Part shown: positions 44,742-53,224 of the stretch, piece by piece
How positions within the stretch are numbered: the first letter of the stretch is position 1
How the letters are laid out: each line of letters begins with the position of its first letter
Source of the DNA: Bacillota bacterium
GTDB taxonomy: Bacteria > Bacillota > Clostridia > Acetivibrionales > Acetivibrionaceae
DNA: 64,000 nt
Direction of reading: 5' to 3'
NCBI GenBank assembly: GCA_023398495.1
Contig: JAEWSG010000203.1
Span: forward strand, 62,001 to 126,000
Notes under the pieces: generated by a model
Told to the model about the DNA's origin: nothing
The model's input: only the letters and a program-made list of their open reading frames with translations
Databases searched by the model: none
Program-made: the position numbers and the translations under genes

Positions 44742-46322
44742 TTAGTTTAATTTTTCCGATTCCTTGTCTTTCAAGAGCTTGTATTCTATTGAATCCACCA
44801 AAGCATGCCAGCTTGCTTCAATTATATCAGTAGAGACACCTATTGTTGTCCATACTGCTCCAGAGTCTGCCGATTCAATTAACACCCTAACTTTTGCAGC
44901 TGTTGCAGACCTCGAATCCAAAACTCTAACCTTGTAGTCTGTAAGTTTCATATCCATAACCTGAGGATAGAACCGTTCCAAAGCTTTTCTTAACGCTTTG
45001 TCGAGCGCATTAACAGGACCATCTCCCTCATCCGCAGTTATTTCCTCCTGATCTCCCACTTTAATTTTAATCATTGCAGAAGAGTTAGCTGTAGTGATGG
45101 AGGGTTCATTAACAACAACCTTGAATTCACTAAGCTCAAAAAACGATTGATATCTCCCGAGTACTTTCCTGATTATAAGCTCAAATGAACCTTCAGCACC
45201 TTCGTACTGATATCCCTTGAATTCCATTTCCTTAAGCTTTTCAAGAATTAATTTTGTTTCAGGTGAATCTTTTGTTATACTGCTGTCGATATGATTAATT
45301 AAATTAAGTATCGCACTTCTTCCAGCCACTTCAGACATAAGAAACACTCTTTCATTTCCCACTGTCTCAGGACTTATGTGTTCATACGCCGTAGTGTTTT
45401 TGTTTACTGCATCTGCGTGCATTCCAGCTTTATGTGCAAATGAATTTCTTCCTACATAAGGGGCTCTTTCATCATGAATTACATTAGCCACTTCACTTGC
45501 AAACCGAGCAATGCTAGTAATATCTATCATTTTCTCGTCCGATATGCACATATACCCGAGCTTCAATTGTAGATTAGGTACAATACTGCATAAATTGGCA
45601 TTACCGCTTCTTTCGCCAAATCCATTAAGTGTTCCCTGCACTTGTACCGCTCCGGCCTGTACCGCCATTATTGAATTAGCCACAGCCATTCCGGTGTCAT
45701 TATGACAGTGTATACCAATATCGACTTTAAATTCATTAACTACTTTTTGAGTTATATCGTATACTTCGTTAGGGAAGCTACCTCCATTGGTATCACAAAG
45801 ACAAAGGCAATCGGCTCCGGCTTCAGATGCAGCTTTCAGAGATTTCATCGCATATTCAGGGTTTGCTTTATATCCATCAAAAAAATGCTCTGCATCAAAA
45901 ACAACCTCTTTATTTTTACTCTTAAAAAATAGTATTGTATCATAAATCATTTTGAGGTTCTCTTCAAGAGTGGTCTTTAATATATCTGTTACATGGAAAT
46001 CCCAGCTCTTTCCGAATATCGCAACTGCCGGAGTATCAGCTATAAGCAATGAGTTGACATTAGCATCATTTTCAACAGGAATATTAACTCTTCTTGTGCT
46101 TCCAAAAGCTATTACCTTTGCATTTCTGAAATTTATAGTTTTTATACGTTCAAAAAATTCCAGATCCTTAGGATTAGAGCCGGGATTTCCTGCTTCTATA
46201 TAACTTACACCAAGTCTGTCAAGCTTATCAACAATCTTAATTTTATCTTCAACACTAAAGGAAATGCCTTGTGCCTGTGCCCCATCCCTTAACGTTGAAT
46301 CATAAATAAATATTTTTTTCAT
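44742..46322 (-). CDS. cimA: (R)-citramalate synthase
   Basis: A 526-residue enzyme of the LeuA/HMGL-like family, citramalate synthase branch (TIGR00977 type). It has IYDSTLRDGAQAQGISFSVEDK at the start, DAEHFFDGYKANPEYA, CDTNGGSFPNEV, GIHCHNDTGMAVANS (metal-binding HxH-type) and the C-terminal LeuA dimer/regulatory domain with ADEGDGPVNALDKALR. It condenses pyruvate with acetyl-CoA, opening a threonine-independent route to 2-oxobutyrate and isoleucine. It lies 49 bases after leuA. Confidence 0.95.
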   Translation of the reverse strand: MKKIFIYDSTLRDGAQAQGISFSVEDKIKIVDKLDRLGVSYIEAGNPGSNPKDLEFFERIKTINFRNAKVIAFGSTRRVNIPVENDANVNSLLIADTPAVAIFGKSWDFHVTDILKTTLEENLKMIYDTILFFKSKNKEVVFDAEHFFDGYKANPEYAMKSLKAASEAGADCLCLCDTNGGSFPNEVYDITQKVVNEFKVDIGIHCHNDTGMAVANSIMAVQAGAVQVQGTLNGFGERSGNANLCSIVPNLQLKLGYMCISDEKMIDITSIARFASEVANVIHDERAPYVGRNSFAHKAGMHADAVNKNTTAYEHISPETVGNERVFLMSEVAGRSAILNLINHIDSSITKDSPETKLILEKLKEMEFKGYQYEGAEGSFELIIRKVLGRYQSFFELSEFKVVVNEPSITTANSSAMIKIKVGDQEEITADEGDGPVNALDKALRKALERFYPQVMDMKLTDYKVRVLDSRSATAAKVRVLIESADSGAVWTTIGVSTDIIEASWHALVDSIEYKLLKDKESEKLN

Positions 46323-46371
46323 TGCTGCATCTCTCCCCCAAAACTCTTTTTATGACAGTGCTTTAACATTA

Positions 46372-47904
46372 TTATCCTTCATTAACTGCTTCACCAATTT
46401 CGCTTACTGCCCTGTTTATAGCATTTAAATATGCTCTAACACCAGATTCGATTATATCTGTACTTACTCCTCTTCCTACAAAAAGTTTACCATTTTTCGA
46501 TATTCTTACAGTAACTTCACCAAGGGCATCCTTTCCTTCAGTTACTGCTTTCAAACTATAATCTTCAAGTGTAAAGCTTATGCCCACTGCTCTTTCTATT
46601 GCATTAAATGCTGCATCAACAGGACCATCACCTGTAGCTGCTTCAGTTATTATTTGGTCATTTCTCTTAAGGCTTATTGTTGATGTTGCAACGCTTTTGT
46701 TCCCGCTTGTTATCTGAAAACTTTCCAACTCAAATATCTCAGGTACTTGTGATACTTTTTCTTCAACAAGTGCCTCAATATCTCTGTCTAAAACTACCTT
46801 TTTCTTATCTGCGAGGCTCTTAAATTTCTCAAAAGCCTTTTGGATACTGTCAGGAGTAAGTGTCGCATAGCCCATTTCCTTTAATCTTTCTTCAAAGGCA
46901 TGTCGGCCCGAAAGCTTACCTAACACCATCCTGTTTTGTCCTATACCTACTGATTCAGGTCTCATTATCTCATAAGTACTCTTCTCAGACAACACTCCGT
47001 GCTGATGAATGCCCGACTCATGTGCAAAAGCATTTGCTCCTACAATTGCTTTGTTTGGCTGAACTGCTATACCTGTAAGGCTGCTCACCAATTTACTTGA
47101 TCTATATATTTGTGTTGTATCTATCTTATGTTCAATTTTATAGAAATCTTTTCTGGTGTCAATACCCATTATTATTTCTTCCACCGAAGCATTTCCTGCT
47201 CTCTCGCCTAAGCCATTTATAGTACATTCCACCTGTGTAGCACCATTTAGTACTGCTGCAAGTGAATTTGCAACTGCCAACCCCAGGTCGTTGTGACAGT
47301 GAACGCTTATATCTGCTTTATCTATATTGCTTACATTTTCCTTTATAGCCCTTATTATATTTCCATACTCCGTAGGAGTTGTATACCCTACAGTATCAGG
47401 TATATTTACAACTGTAGCACCTGCTTTTATTACTTCTTCAACAACTTTTATCAAAAAATCAACTCTTGTTCTGCTTGCATCTTCTGCTGAAAACTCAACG
47501 TCTGAACAATACTTCTTTGCGTACTTAACCATGGCAACTGCTCTTTCTAACACTTCTTCCTCTGTCATCTTCAGCTTATATTTTAAATGTATGTCTGATG
47601 TTGCAATGAAAGTATGAATTCTGGGGCTTTGTGCTCCCTTAACAGCTTCCCATGCTCTGTCTATATCCTTTTCAACAGCTCTGCAAAGGCTTGCAATTGT
47701 GACATTCTTTATATTTTCTGAAACTGCTTTTATAGCTTCAAAGTCTCCGGGAGATGCAATGGCAAAACCGGCTTCTATGACATCAACGCCTAATTTCTCC
47801 AACTGACGTGCAATTTCCAGCTTCTCCTGAATATTTAAGTTGACCCCTGGAGTCTGTTCTCCATCTCTTAATGTGGTATCAAATATCTTAATTCTATTAG
47901 GCAT
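46372..47904 (-). CDS. leuA: 2-isopropylmalate synthase
   Basis: A 510-residue LeuA: KIFDTTLRDGEQTPGVNLN at the N-terminus, SAEDASRTRVDFL, VNIPDTVGYTTPTEYG, SVHCHNDLGLAVANSLAAV and the C-terminal regulatory domain (SGNKSVATSTISL; ATGDGPVDAAFNAIERAVG). It joins acetyl-CoA and 2-ketoisovalerate, the first step of leucine synthesis, and is usually inhibited by leucine through that C-terminal domain. leuBCD are not in the window. SD is TAGGAGG. Confidence 0.96.
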   Translation of the reverse strand: MPNRIKIFDTTLRDGEQTPGVNLNIQEKLEIARQLEKLGVDVIEAGFAIASPGDFEAIKAVSENIKNVTIASLCRAVEKDIDRAWEAVKGAQSPRIHTFIATSDIHLKYKLKMTEEEVLERAVAMVKYAKKYCSDVEFSAEDASRTRVDFLIKVVEEVIKAGATVVNIPDTVGYTTPTEYGNIIRAIKENVSNIDKADISVHCHNDLGLAVANSLAAVLNGATQVECTINGLGERAGNASVEEIIMGIDTRKDFYKIEHKIDTTQIYRSSKLVSSLTGIAVQPNKAIVGANAFAHESGIHQHGVLSEKSTYEIMRPESVGIGQNRMVLGKLSGRHAFEERLKEMGYATLTPDSIQKAFEKFKSLADKKKVVLDRDIEALVEEKVSQVPEIFELESFQITSGNKSVATSTISLKRNDQIITEAATGDGPVDAAFNAIERAVGISFTLEDYSLKAVTEGKDALGEVTVRISKNGKLFVGRGVSTDIIESGVRAYLNAINRAVSEIGEAVNEG

Positions 47905-47981
47905 AACATTTACCTCCTATTTCCTAAATCATTCTCATATTTATAAATTTCTATATCTCTATATATTTTTTCTCTTTTTCG

Positions 47982-48049
47982 ATTTGAGGACTTTGCTTCG
48001 CAAATTCCTCAAATAGGTGGCAGGAAAAATGGGACTTCCCATCTTTTCC
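47982..48049 (-). other. Two hairpins in the ilvC-leuA gap
   Basis: ATTTGAGGA (47982-47990) pairs with TCCTCAAAT (48006-48014), and GGAAAA...GGGA (from 48023) pairs with TCCC...TTTTCC (to 48049). They lie in the 265-base gap 47905-48169, where operon genes otherwise sit close. They may be processing or attenuation structures. A separate T-box for leuA is not present here. Confidence 0.5.
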
Positions 48050-48169
48050 ATAACCTTTTACCTATTAAACCTTAAATTATTCGTTCAAGGATTTTATCTC
48101 GTTTAGTATATCTAGTGCTTTTGAACAATTTCAAAGACCAGTAATTAGTATTGTTAAAAAGCATTAGAA

Positions 48170-49165
48170 CTACTTCTTAAGCCAACTCATCATTTTTCTC
48201 AGTTCTGCTCCAACCTTTTCTACCTGATGTTGGGATTCATTGCTTCTCATTGCAAGGAAATTAGCTCTTCCGCCTGATTTGTTTTCAGTAATCCAGTTTG
48301 AAGCAAATTTACCGTCTTGGATTTCCTGCAATACTTTTTTCATTTCTTTTCTTGTTTCATCGGTTACAACTCTTCTGCCTGTAACATAGTCACCGTACTC
48401 AGCAGTATCACTTATGGAATATCTCATGTATGAGAATCCGCCTTGATTTATAAGATCTACAATAAGCTTCATCTCATGTACACATTCAAAGTAAGCTATT
48501 TCAGGCTGATATCCTGCATTTACAAGAGTTTCAAATCCAGCCTTCATTAATTCGGTAACTCCACCGCAAAGAACTGCCTGTTCACCAAAAAGGTCAGTTT
48601 CAGTTTCTTCTTTAAATGTAGTTTCAAGAATTCCTGCTCTGCCAGCTCCTATACCTGCTGCATATGCCAAGGCATATTCTTTTGCTTTTCCAGTCTCATT
48701 CTGGTGGATTGCAATAAGTGCAGGCACTCCTCTTCCTTCTTTATACTGGGTTCTAACTGTGTGGCCTGGTCCTTTTGGAGCAACCATTATAACGTCAACA
48801 CCTTTAGGTGCAACTATCTGATTGAAATGAATATTGAAACCGTGAGCAAACATTAATACATTTCCTTCTTTTAGGTTTGCTTTTATGCTCTCATCGTACA
48901 TATCCTTTTGAGTCTGGTCAGGAGTCAATATCATTATAAGGTCTCCCATTTTTGCAGCTTCATCAGTATCAACAACTTTCAAACCATCGTCAATTACCTG
49001 CTGTCTTTTTGCAGAGGTAGGTTGAAGACCTACAACTACATTTATACCGCTATCCTGTAAATTTTGTGCATGTGCATGGCCTTGACTTCCATACCCAATA
49101 ATAGCTACTGTCTTTCCTCTCAATAATCCTAAATCACAATCACTGTCATAATACATTTTAGCCAT
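48170..49165 (-). CDS. ilvC: Ketol-acid reductoisomerase
   Basis: A 331-residue class I enzyme. The NADPH fold carries IIGYGSQGHAHAQNLQDSG (about residues 20-38); the catalytic knotted domain carries MMVAPKGPGHTVR-like residues (IMVAPKGPGHTVRTQYKEG), ETDLFGEQAVLCGG with the metal-binding acidic residues, and SISDTAEYGD. It isomerises and reduces acetolactate or acetohydroxybutyrate. It starts seven bases after ilvN. Confidence 0.97.
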   Translation of the reverse strand: MAKMYYDSDCDLGLLRGKTVAIIGYGSQGHAHAQNLQDSGINVVVGLQPTSAKRQQVIDDGLKVVDTDEAAKMGDLIMILTPDQTQKDMYDESIKANLKEGNVLMFAHGFNIHFNQIVAPKGVDVIMVAPKGPGHTVRTQYKEGRGVPALIAIHQNETGKAKEYALAYAAGIGAGRAGILETTFKEETETDLFGEQAVLCGGVTELMKAGFETLVNAGYQPEIAYFECVHEMKLIVDLINQGGFSYMRYSISDTAEYGDYVTGRRVVTDETRKEMKKVLQEIQDGKFASNWITENKSGGRANFLAMRSNESQHQVEKVGAELRKMMSWLKK

Positions 49166-49172
49166 TTAAAAA

Positions 49173-49685
49173 TCACTCCTTGTCATTATTTTTAGCTTTT
49201 ATATATCTATTACCTCTTTCGATGGCAATTGTACCCGTTCTTACTATTTCCTTTATTCCAAATTGTTTTAGCATATCCTCAAGGGCTGCAACTTTGTCTG
49301 TACCCCCTGAAATCTCAATAGTTAAGGTATTCTTTGACACATCAACTATTTTTGCTCTAAATATTTCAACAATTTGTATAATCTCTGCTCTTGTCGAAGC
49401 ATCTGCACAAACCTTGATAAGCGCAAGTTCACGGCTTACCGATTCGTTCTTTTCAAGCTGCTTGATTTTTATTACGTCAATTAATTTGTTAAGCTGTTTG
49501 CTCACCTGTTCTACAACATATTCATCCCCGTCTACTACTATGGTTATTCTTGACACTTCAGGGTCTTCTGTAACTCCAACAGCCAAACTGTCAATATTAA
49601 ACCCCCTTCTACTGAAAAGACCTGCCACCCTCGACAGAACTCCGGGATGATTTTCTACCAGTACCGATAAAGTATGCTTTGGCAT
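49173..49685 (-). CDS. ilvN: Acetolactate synthase small (regulatory) subunit
   Basis: A 170-residue protein with an N-terminal ACT domain (HTLSVLVENHPGVLSRVAGLFSRRGFNIDSLAVG) and the C-terminal ALS_ss domain (ELALIKVCAD; GIKEIVRTGTIAIERG). It activates the catalytic subunit and gives valine feedback sensitivity. It lies between ilvB and ilvC. The gene is also called ilvH. Confidence 0.96.
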   Translation of the reverse strand: MPKHTLSVLVENHPGVLSRVAGLFSRRGFNIDSLAVGVTEDPEVSRITIVVDGDEYVVEQVSKQLNKLIDVIKIKQLEKNESVSRELALIKVCADASTRAEIIQIVEIFRAKIVDVSKNTLTIEISGGTDKVAALEDMLKQFGIKEIVRTGTIAIERGNRYIKAKNNDKE

Positions 49686-49729
49686 CTCTCTATACCTCCC
49701 TTTATATATAAAAATAATTTTCTGTTACC

Positions 49730-51358
49730 TTATAGTGTAGCTTCTTCCGGATCTACCATGCACTCAAGCAGATATGGCTTGTCGTCTTTGAGCATTTTCC
49801 TTAGTGCACCCTCCACATCTTTATTGCTTGAAATTCTTTCGCTCTCAAAACCATATGCCTTAAAAATAGTCTGGAAATCGGGATTTTCGTCCAGAAAAAC
49901 CTCTGTATAACGGCTGCAATGCCTGATTTTTTGGAGTTCCCGTACCATTCCAAGCCTATAGTTATTGAAAATCAGCACCTTAACCCCTATTTTACTTTGC
50001 TTCATAGTTCCCAGCTCCTGCATGGACATCTGGAAACTACCGTCACCACCTATACAAACAACCTTAGAATCAGGACAGGCAGTCTTTGCACCTACAGCCG
50101 CAGGCAACCCATATCCCATGGTCCCCATACCTCCTGAAGTTATAAAAGTTCCAGGTTTTTTCACACCAAAATAATTTGCAACCCATATCTGATTCTGTCC
50201 AACCTCTGTTGTTACAATGGTATTTTCATCAGCAATTTCCGATAAAACTGACAATAGGTATTTAGGATTTACATAGTTTGAGCTAGCATTCAAATCAATT
50301 TTAAGAGCGTGCTCAGCTTTCTTTCTTTTTAACTCTTCGAGCCACTCATCTGCTTCTCCCTTATGTGCAACCTCGTTAAGCTCTTTAAGTATTTGTTTCA
50401 AGTCCCCAACCACAGGTATGGACACTTCTATATTTTTTCCTATCTCAGCGGGATCTATGTCAATATGGACTATTTTGGCCTTCTTCGCAATCTGATTAGG
50501 TTTGCTCATAGCCCTGTCACCAACTCTGGCTCCTAAAATAATCAACAGGTCCGCATTATTTATCGCATAGTTTGCCGTATAAACGCCGTGTGAACCAAGC
50601 ATACCCAGATTGAGTTCATGAACCGACGGCAAAACACCTATTCCCATAAGTGTAGGCGTAACCGGTATTCTGCACTTCTCTACCAATTCTATAAGTTCAT
50701 TGGTCGCTCCGGAACTTATAACTCCTCCACCTGCACAAATTACAGGCTTCTTTGATTTCTTTATTGCTTCAGCTATCTTCTTAATCTGCATTGAATGACC
50801 TTTTAAATTAGGTTTGTATCCTCTGATATCAAGACTTTTGGGGTATTCAAACTTAATTTCGTCATTCTGTATATCCACAGGAATGTCTATAAGTACAGGT
50901 CCCGGCCTTCCGGTAGAAGCTATATAAAATGCTTCCTTTATTATCCTCGGCAAATCCTTTGCGTTTTTAACAAGGTAGCTGTGCTTTACAAATGGCATGA
51001 CTGCCCCTGTTATATCTGCCTCCTGAAATACATCCCGCCCGATAAGCTCCGATGATACCTGTCCTGTGATTGCAACGACAGGAATTGAATCCATGTATGC
51101 AGTAGCAATACCCGTAATAATATTTGTCGACCCGGGACCTGAAGTAACAACACATACTCCAACATCACCGGAAGCACGGGCATATCCGCTTGCCGCATGA
51201 GCTGCTCCCTGTTCATGTCTGGTCAGTATATGACGTATCTTTGAGTCGATCAAAGCATCATAAAACGGGCATATAGCAGCTCCAGGGTATCCGAATATAG
51301 TTTCTACCCCTTCCAATTCCAAAGCTTTAACAATAGCTTGTGCTCCTGTTATTTTCAT
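49730..51358 (-). CDS. ilvB: Acetolactate synthase large subunit
   Basis: A 542-residue thiamine-diphosphate enzyme: GAQAIVKALELEGVETIFGYPGAAI with the catalytic Glu region HEQGAAHAASGYARASG, a central domain with ADLLIILGARVGDRA, and the TPP/Mg motif GDGSFQMSMQELGT then FNNYRLGMV (about 435-470). It is the first structural gene after the T-box leader and joins two pyruvates, or pyruvate and 2-oxobutyrate. Confidence 0.96.
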   Translation of the reverse strand: MKITGAQAIVKALELEGVETIFGYPGAAICPFYDALIDSKIRHILTRHEQGAAHAASGYARASGDVGVCVVTSGPGSTNIITGIATAYMDSIPVVAITGQVSSELIGRDVFQEADITGAVMPFVKHSYLVKNAKDLPRIIKEAFYIASTGRPGPVLIDIPVDIQNDEIKFEYPKSLDIRGYKPNLKGHSMQIKKIAEAIKKSKKPVICAGGGVISSGATNELIELVEKCRIPVTPTLMGIGVLPSVHELNLGMLGSHGVYTANYAINNADLLIILGARVGDRAMSKPNQIAKKAKIVHIDIDPAEIGKNIEVSIPVVGDLKQILKELNEVAHKGEADEWLEELKRKKAEHALKIDLNASSNYVNPKYLLSVLSEIADENTIVTTEVGQNQIWVANYFGVKKPGTFITSGGMGTMGYGLPAAVGAKTACPDSKVVCIGGDGSFQMSMQELGTMKQSKIGVKVLIFNNYRLGMVRELQKIRHCSRYTEVFLDENPDFQTIFKAYGFESERISSNKDVEGALRKMLKDDKPYLLECMVDPEEATL

Positions 51359-51499
51359 AAAAATACACCCTTTGCGTTATATTTCAGTAATAAGTGATAA
51401 TGAAAAAACAACTTACTATTCTAATATTCTAAAACGTTATCAAATCAAGTTTTTTCGTTATCCCTAAGTAAGAACTTATACTTTAGTCATACCTAAAAC

Positions 51500-51801
51500 A
51501 TGCTCATAAAATTCAAAAACCCTTCGACGCTGCAAATCAAATTTGCAGGGACGAAGGGTACAAAATCCTACGCGGTACCACCCTGATTCAACATACCTTT
51601 AAAATATGCTCTCAGATGCATATAAATATATGCAAAGACTGTAACGTAATCAACGTTATTGCTTACTTGTTTTCAGCAATAAAGCTCCGGAACGAGTTAT
51701 ACATGCAAATCATGCGCTGATTCTCACCAACCATCAGCTCTCTTGTGCAATCTCGTGCATCTTTATTTCCATCATAGCACTCACTTATTTAAGTATAATT
51801 G
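51500..51801 (-). promoter_or_regulatory. T-box leader of the ilv-leu operon, probable Leu (CTC) specifier
   Basis: The minus strand holds stem I with AGAGAGCTGATGGTTGGTG and GAGAATCAGC, the T-box core AGGGTGGTACCGCG (51584-51571), and a terminator made by ACCCTTCGTCCCTGCAAA pairing with its partner (51560-51518) followed by a T-run. In the 3' side of stem I the codon CTC (51696-51694) stands in the specifier context AACTCGTTCCGGAG. Uncharged tRNA-Leu would stabilise the antiterminator and turn on ilvB-ilvN-ilvC-leuA-cimA. Confidence 0.93.
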
Positions 51802-51807
51802 AATAAT

Positions 51808-51836
51808 ATCATATCAGCATAGATAAACATTGTCAA
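51808..51836 (-). promoter_or_regulatory. Promoter of the ilv-leu operon
   Basis: On the minus strand a perfect TTGACA (51836-51831), 17 bases, then TATGAT (51813-51808), starting the transcript just before T-box stem I. Confidence 0.8.
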
Positions 51837-51933
51837 TACTTTTTTGATTTTTTATTAACCCTAAAAATTGCAAGTTAAAGTGACGGTAAAATTTTGGTAA
51901 ACTTGTATAATGTAAACATAGGCACTATTGTTC

Positions 51934-52037
51934 GGGATGTCAAGGGCGAGCATAGCTCGTTCATCGGAGGCAAAGCCGGAGACCCTTTACATCCATTGCA
52001 CTATCATCCTTTTGTTCCCGGTCTGTTATGACAGACC
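51934..52037. other. Compact structured intergenic element after guaD
   Basis: GGGATGTCAAGGG (51934-51946) pairs with CCCTTTACATCC (51983-51994), enclosing a hairpin CGAGC-ATA-GCTCG (51947-51959) and a second small stem around GGCAAAGCC. A separate hairpin GGTCTGT-TATG-ACAGACC follows (52020-52037). It is more GC-rich than its surroundings. It may be a terminator region, a repeat or a small RNA; I recognise no family. Confidence 0.5.
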
Positions 52038-52066
52038 AGCTGCCTTAGGAATAGCAGAACTAAAAA

Positions 52067-52540
52067 CTAGTACTGCACTTTATCCTCTTTAGCTTTCCAT
52101 TCATCAAAAGCTTTAAGACACATTTCCCTGTCCTTCTGTTTCAATTCAACTCTTTTATTCTCTACCTTACCCTTGATTACATCATAAATGTATTCATCAT
52201 CAAATCCTATAGAGGCAGCATCTTCTCTTGTACAGCCATAATAAACCTTTTCAATTTTAGCCCAGTGAATGGCTGAAAAGCACATAGGACATGGCTCACA
52301 AGAAGTATATAGCTCACAGTCTGAAAGATCAAATCTTCCTAACTTTTTCGCTGCATTTCTTATTGCAATCATTTCGGCATGATCAGTAGGGTCATTATTT
52401 TTTATTACCTCGTTATGTGCCCGGGCAATCACCCGGTTATCCTTTACTATCACTGCTCCAAATGGACCACCATGACCATTTTTTACACCTTCCAATGCCT
52501 CTTGTGCAGCCTCGTTTATAAAATTATCATCTTTTTTCAT
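52067..52540 (-). CDS. guaD: Guanine deaminase-like nucleoside deaminase
   Basis: A 157-residue cytidine-deaminase-fold protein of the size of Bacillus GuaD. Zinc and catalytic residues are DHAEMIAIRNA (HxE, about residues 53-63) and SCEPCPMCFSAIHWA (PCxxC, about 81-95). The C-terminal FDDEYIYDVIKG segment is the mark of guanine deaminases rather than TadA. It turns guanine into xanthine in purine salvage. The start follows an AGAGGATTAACTT-type SD. A hairpin repeat lies 31 bases upstream. Closely related deaminases for other bases cannot be fully excluded. Confidence 0.85.
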   Translation of the reverse strand: MKKDDNFINEAAQEALEGVKNGHGGPFGAVIVKDNRVIARAHNEVIKNNDPTDHAEMIAIRNAAKKLGRFDLSDCELYTSCEPCPMCFSAIHWAKIEKVYYGCTREDAASIGFDDEYIYDVIKGKVENKRVELKQKDREMCLKAFDEWKAKEDKVQY

Positions 52541-52571
52541 AAGTTAATCCTCTATCCATAATCATATTATA

Positions 52572-52613
52572 GATGAAAAACTCTAAAACTATAATTAAAG
52601 GACGTTTTTCATC
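52572..52613 (-). repeat. Leader hairpin repeat A, copy upstream of guaD
   Basis: GATGAAAAAC (52572-52581) pairs with GTTTTTCATC (52604-52613), a perfect 10-bp stem. The loop matches the copy at 29193-29233 at most positions (AATTAAAGGAC identical). Both copies lie upstream of minus-strand genes. Confidence 0.65.
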
Positions 52614-52618
52614 TAAAT

Positions 52619-52769
52619 TAGATAACATTTGGGTGCTATATTGAACGCGATAAAGATTTTACATCGTGCTTCAATTTCCTTAATACAATATCACGAAAAT
52701 CAAATTTTCCTATGTATAACCATTTTCGTGATTTATATATATAGATTTAACTTTAGTGTACGTTATCTA
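52619..52769 (+). mobile_element. Inverted-repeat element with repeat B copy 2 and repeat C (151 bp)
   Basis: TAGATAAC at the left end (52619-52626) and GTTATCTA at the right end (52762-52769) are inverted. Inside is a copy of repeat B (52636-52740), with the ATCACGAAAAT/ATTTTCGTGAT hairpin, and repeat C (52751-52770). Partial copies lie at 38794-38898 and 34780-34799. It codes for no protein. This looks like a small non-autonomous element; no clear target duplication was found. It fills most of the gap between guaD and the next gene. Confidence 0.6.
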
Positions 52770-52814
52770 TGTATATATTACCACAATTACAAATAAAGTA
52801 ACATCTTAAGTTTC

Positions 52815-53108
52815 TTATAAAACTATCTTTCTATCGTTTTTACCTTCAATTTTACCTATACCGTAACCATAACAAAAGGATTGGTACATGCTTGCAACTA
52901 TCAAGGCACTCAAATAATCCCGTTCCTCCTTATCTAACCCTCTATCCATCACTTTAAGAAAGTCCTGCGTTTTGTCTATCGCAATCAACTTCATAGCTTC
53001 CCTCGTGCCCGTCAGCTCATTCTCCAGCTTACTGCGTGCCTGCTTCAAATACTCCTTTATAGTACTTTCAAAGCCGCTGTTCTCATGCAATTTCTTGCCT
53101 GTTCCCAT
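52815..53108 (-). CDS. Small helical unknown protein
   Basis: A 97-residue soluble, largely helical and charged protein with GGGAGGG upstream of its ATG. It reads ESTIKEYLKQARSKLENEL, DRGLDKEERDYLSALIVAS and a C-terminal GYGIGKIEGKNDR. I do not recognise a family. It stands 116 bases downstream of the HtrA-type gene on the same strand and may share its transcript. Confidence 0.7.
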   Translation of the reverse strand: MGTGKKLHENSGFESTIKEYLKQARSKLENELTGTREAMKLIAIDKTQDFLKVMDRGLDKEERDYLSALIVASMYQSFCYGYGIGKIEGKNDRKIVL

Positions 53109-53224
53109 TTTTGCCCTCCCTGAATTATACTTACTGTAATTCTTTCCATTTTCACAATTAAGATACGTCGAAAAAAGAAAAAGCTACAGAACTATTAAGT
53201 CCCATAACTTCTCCAACTTATAGA

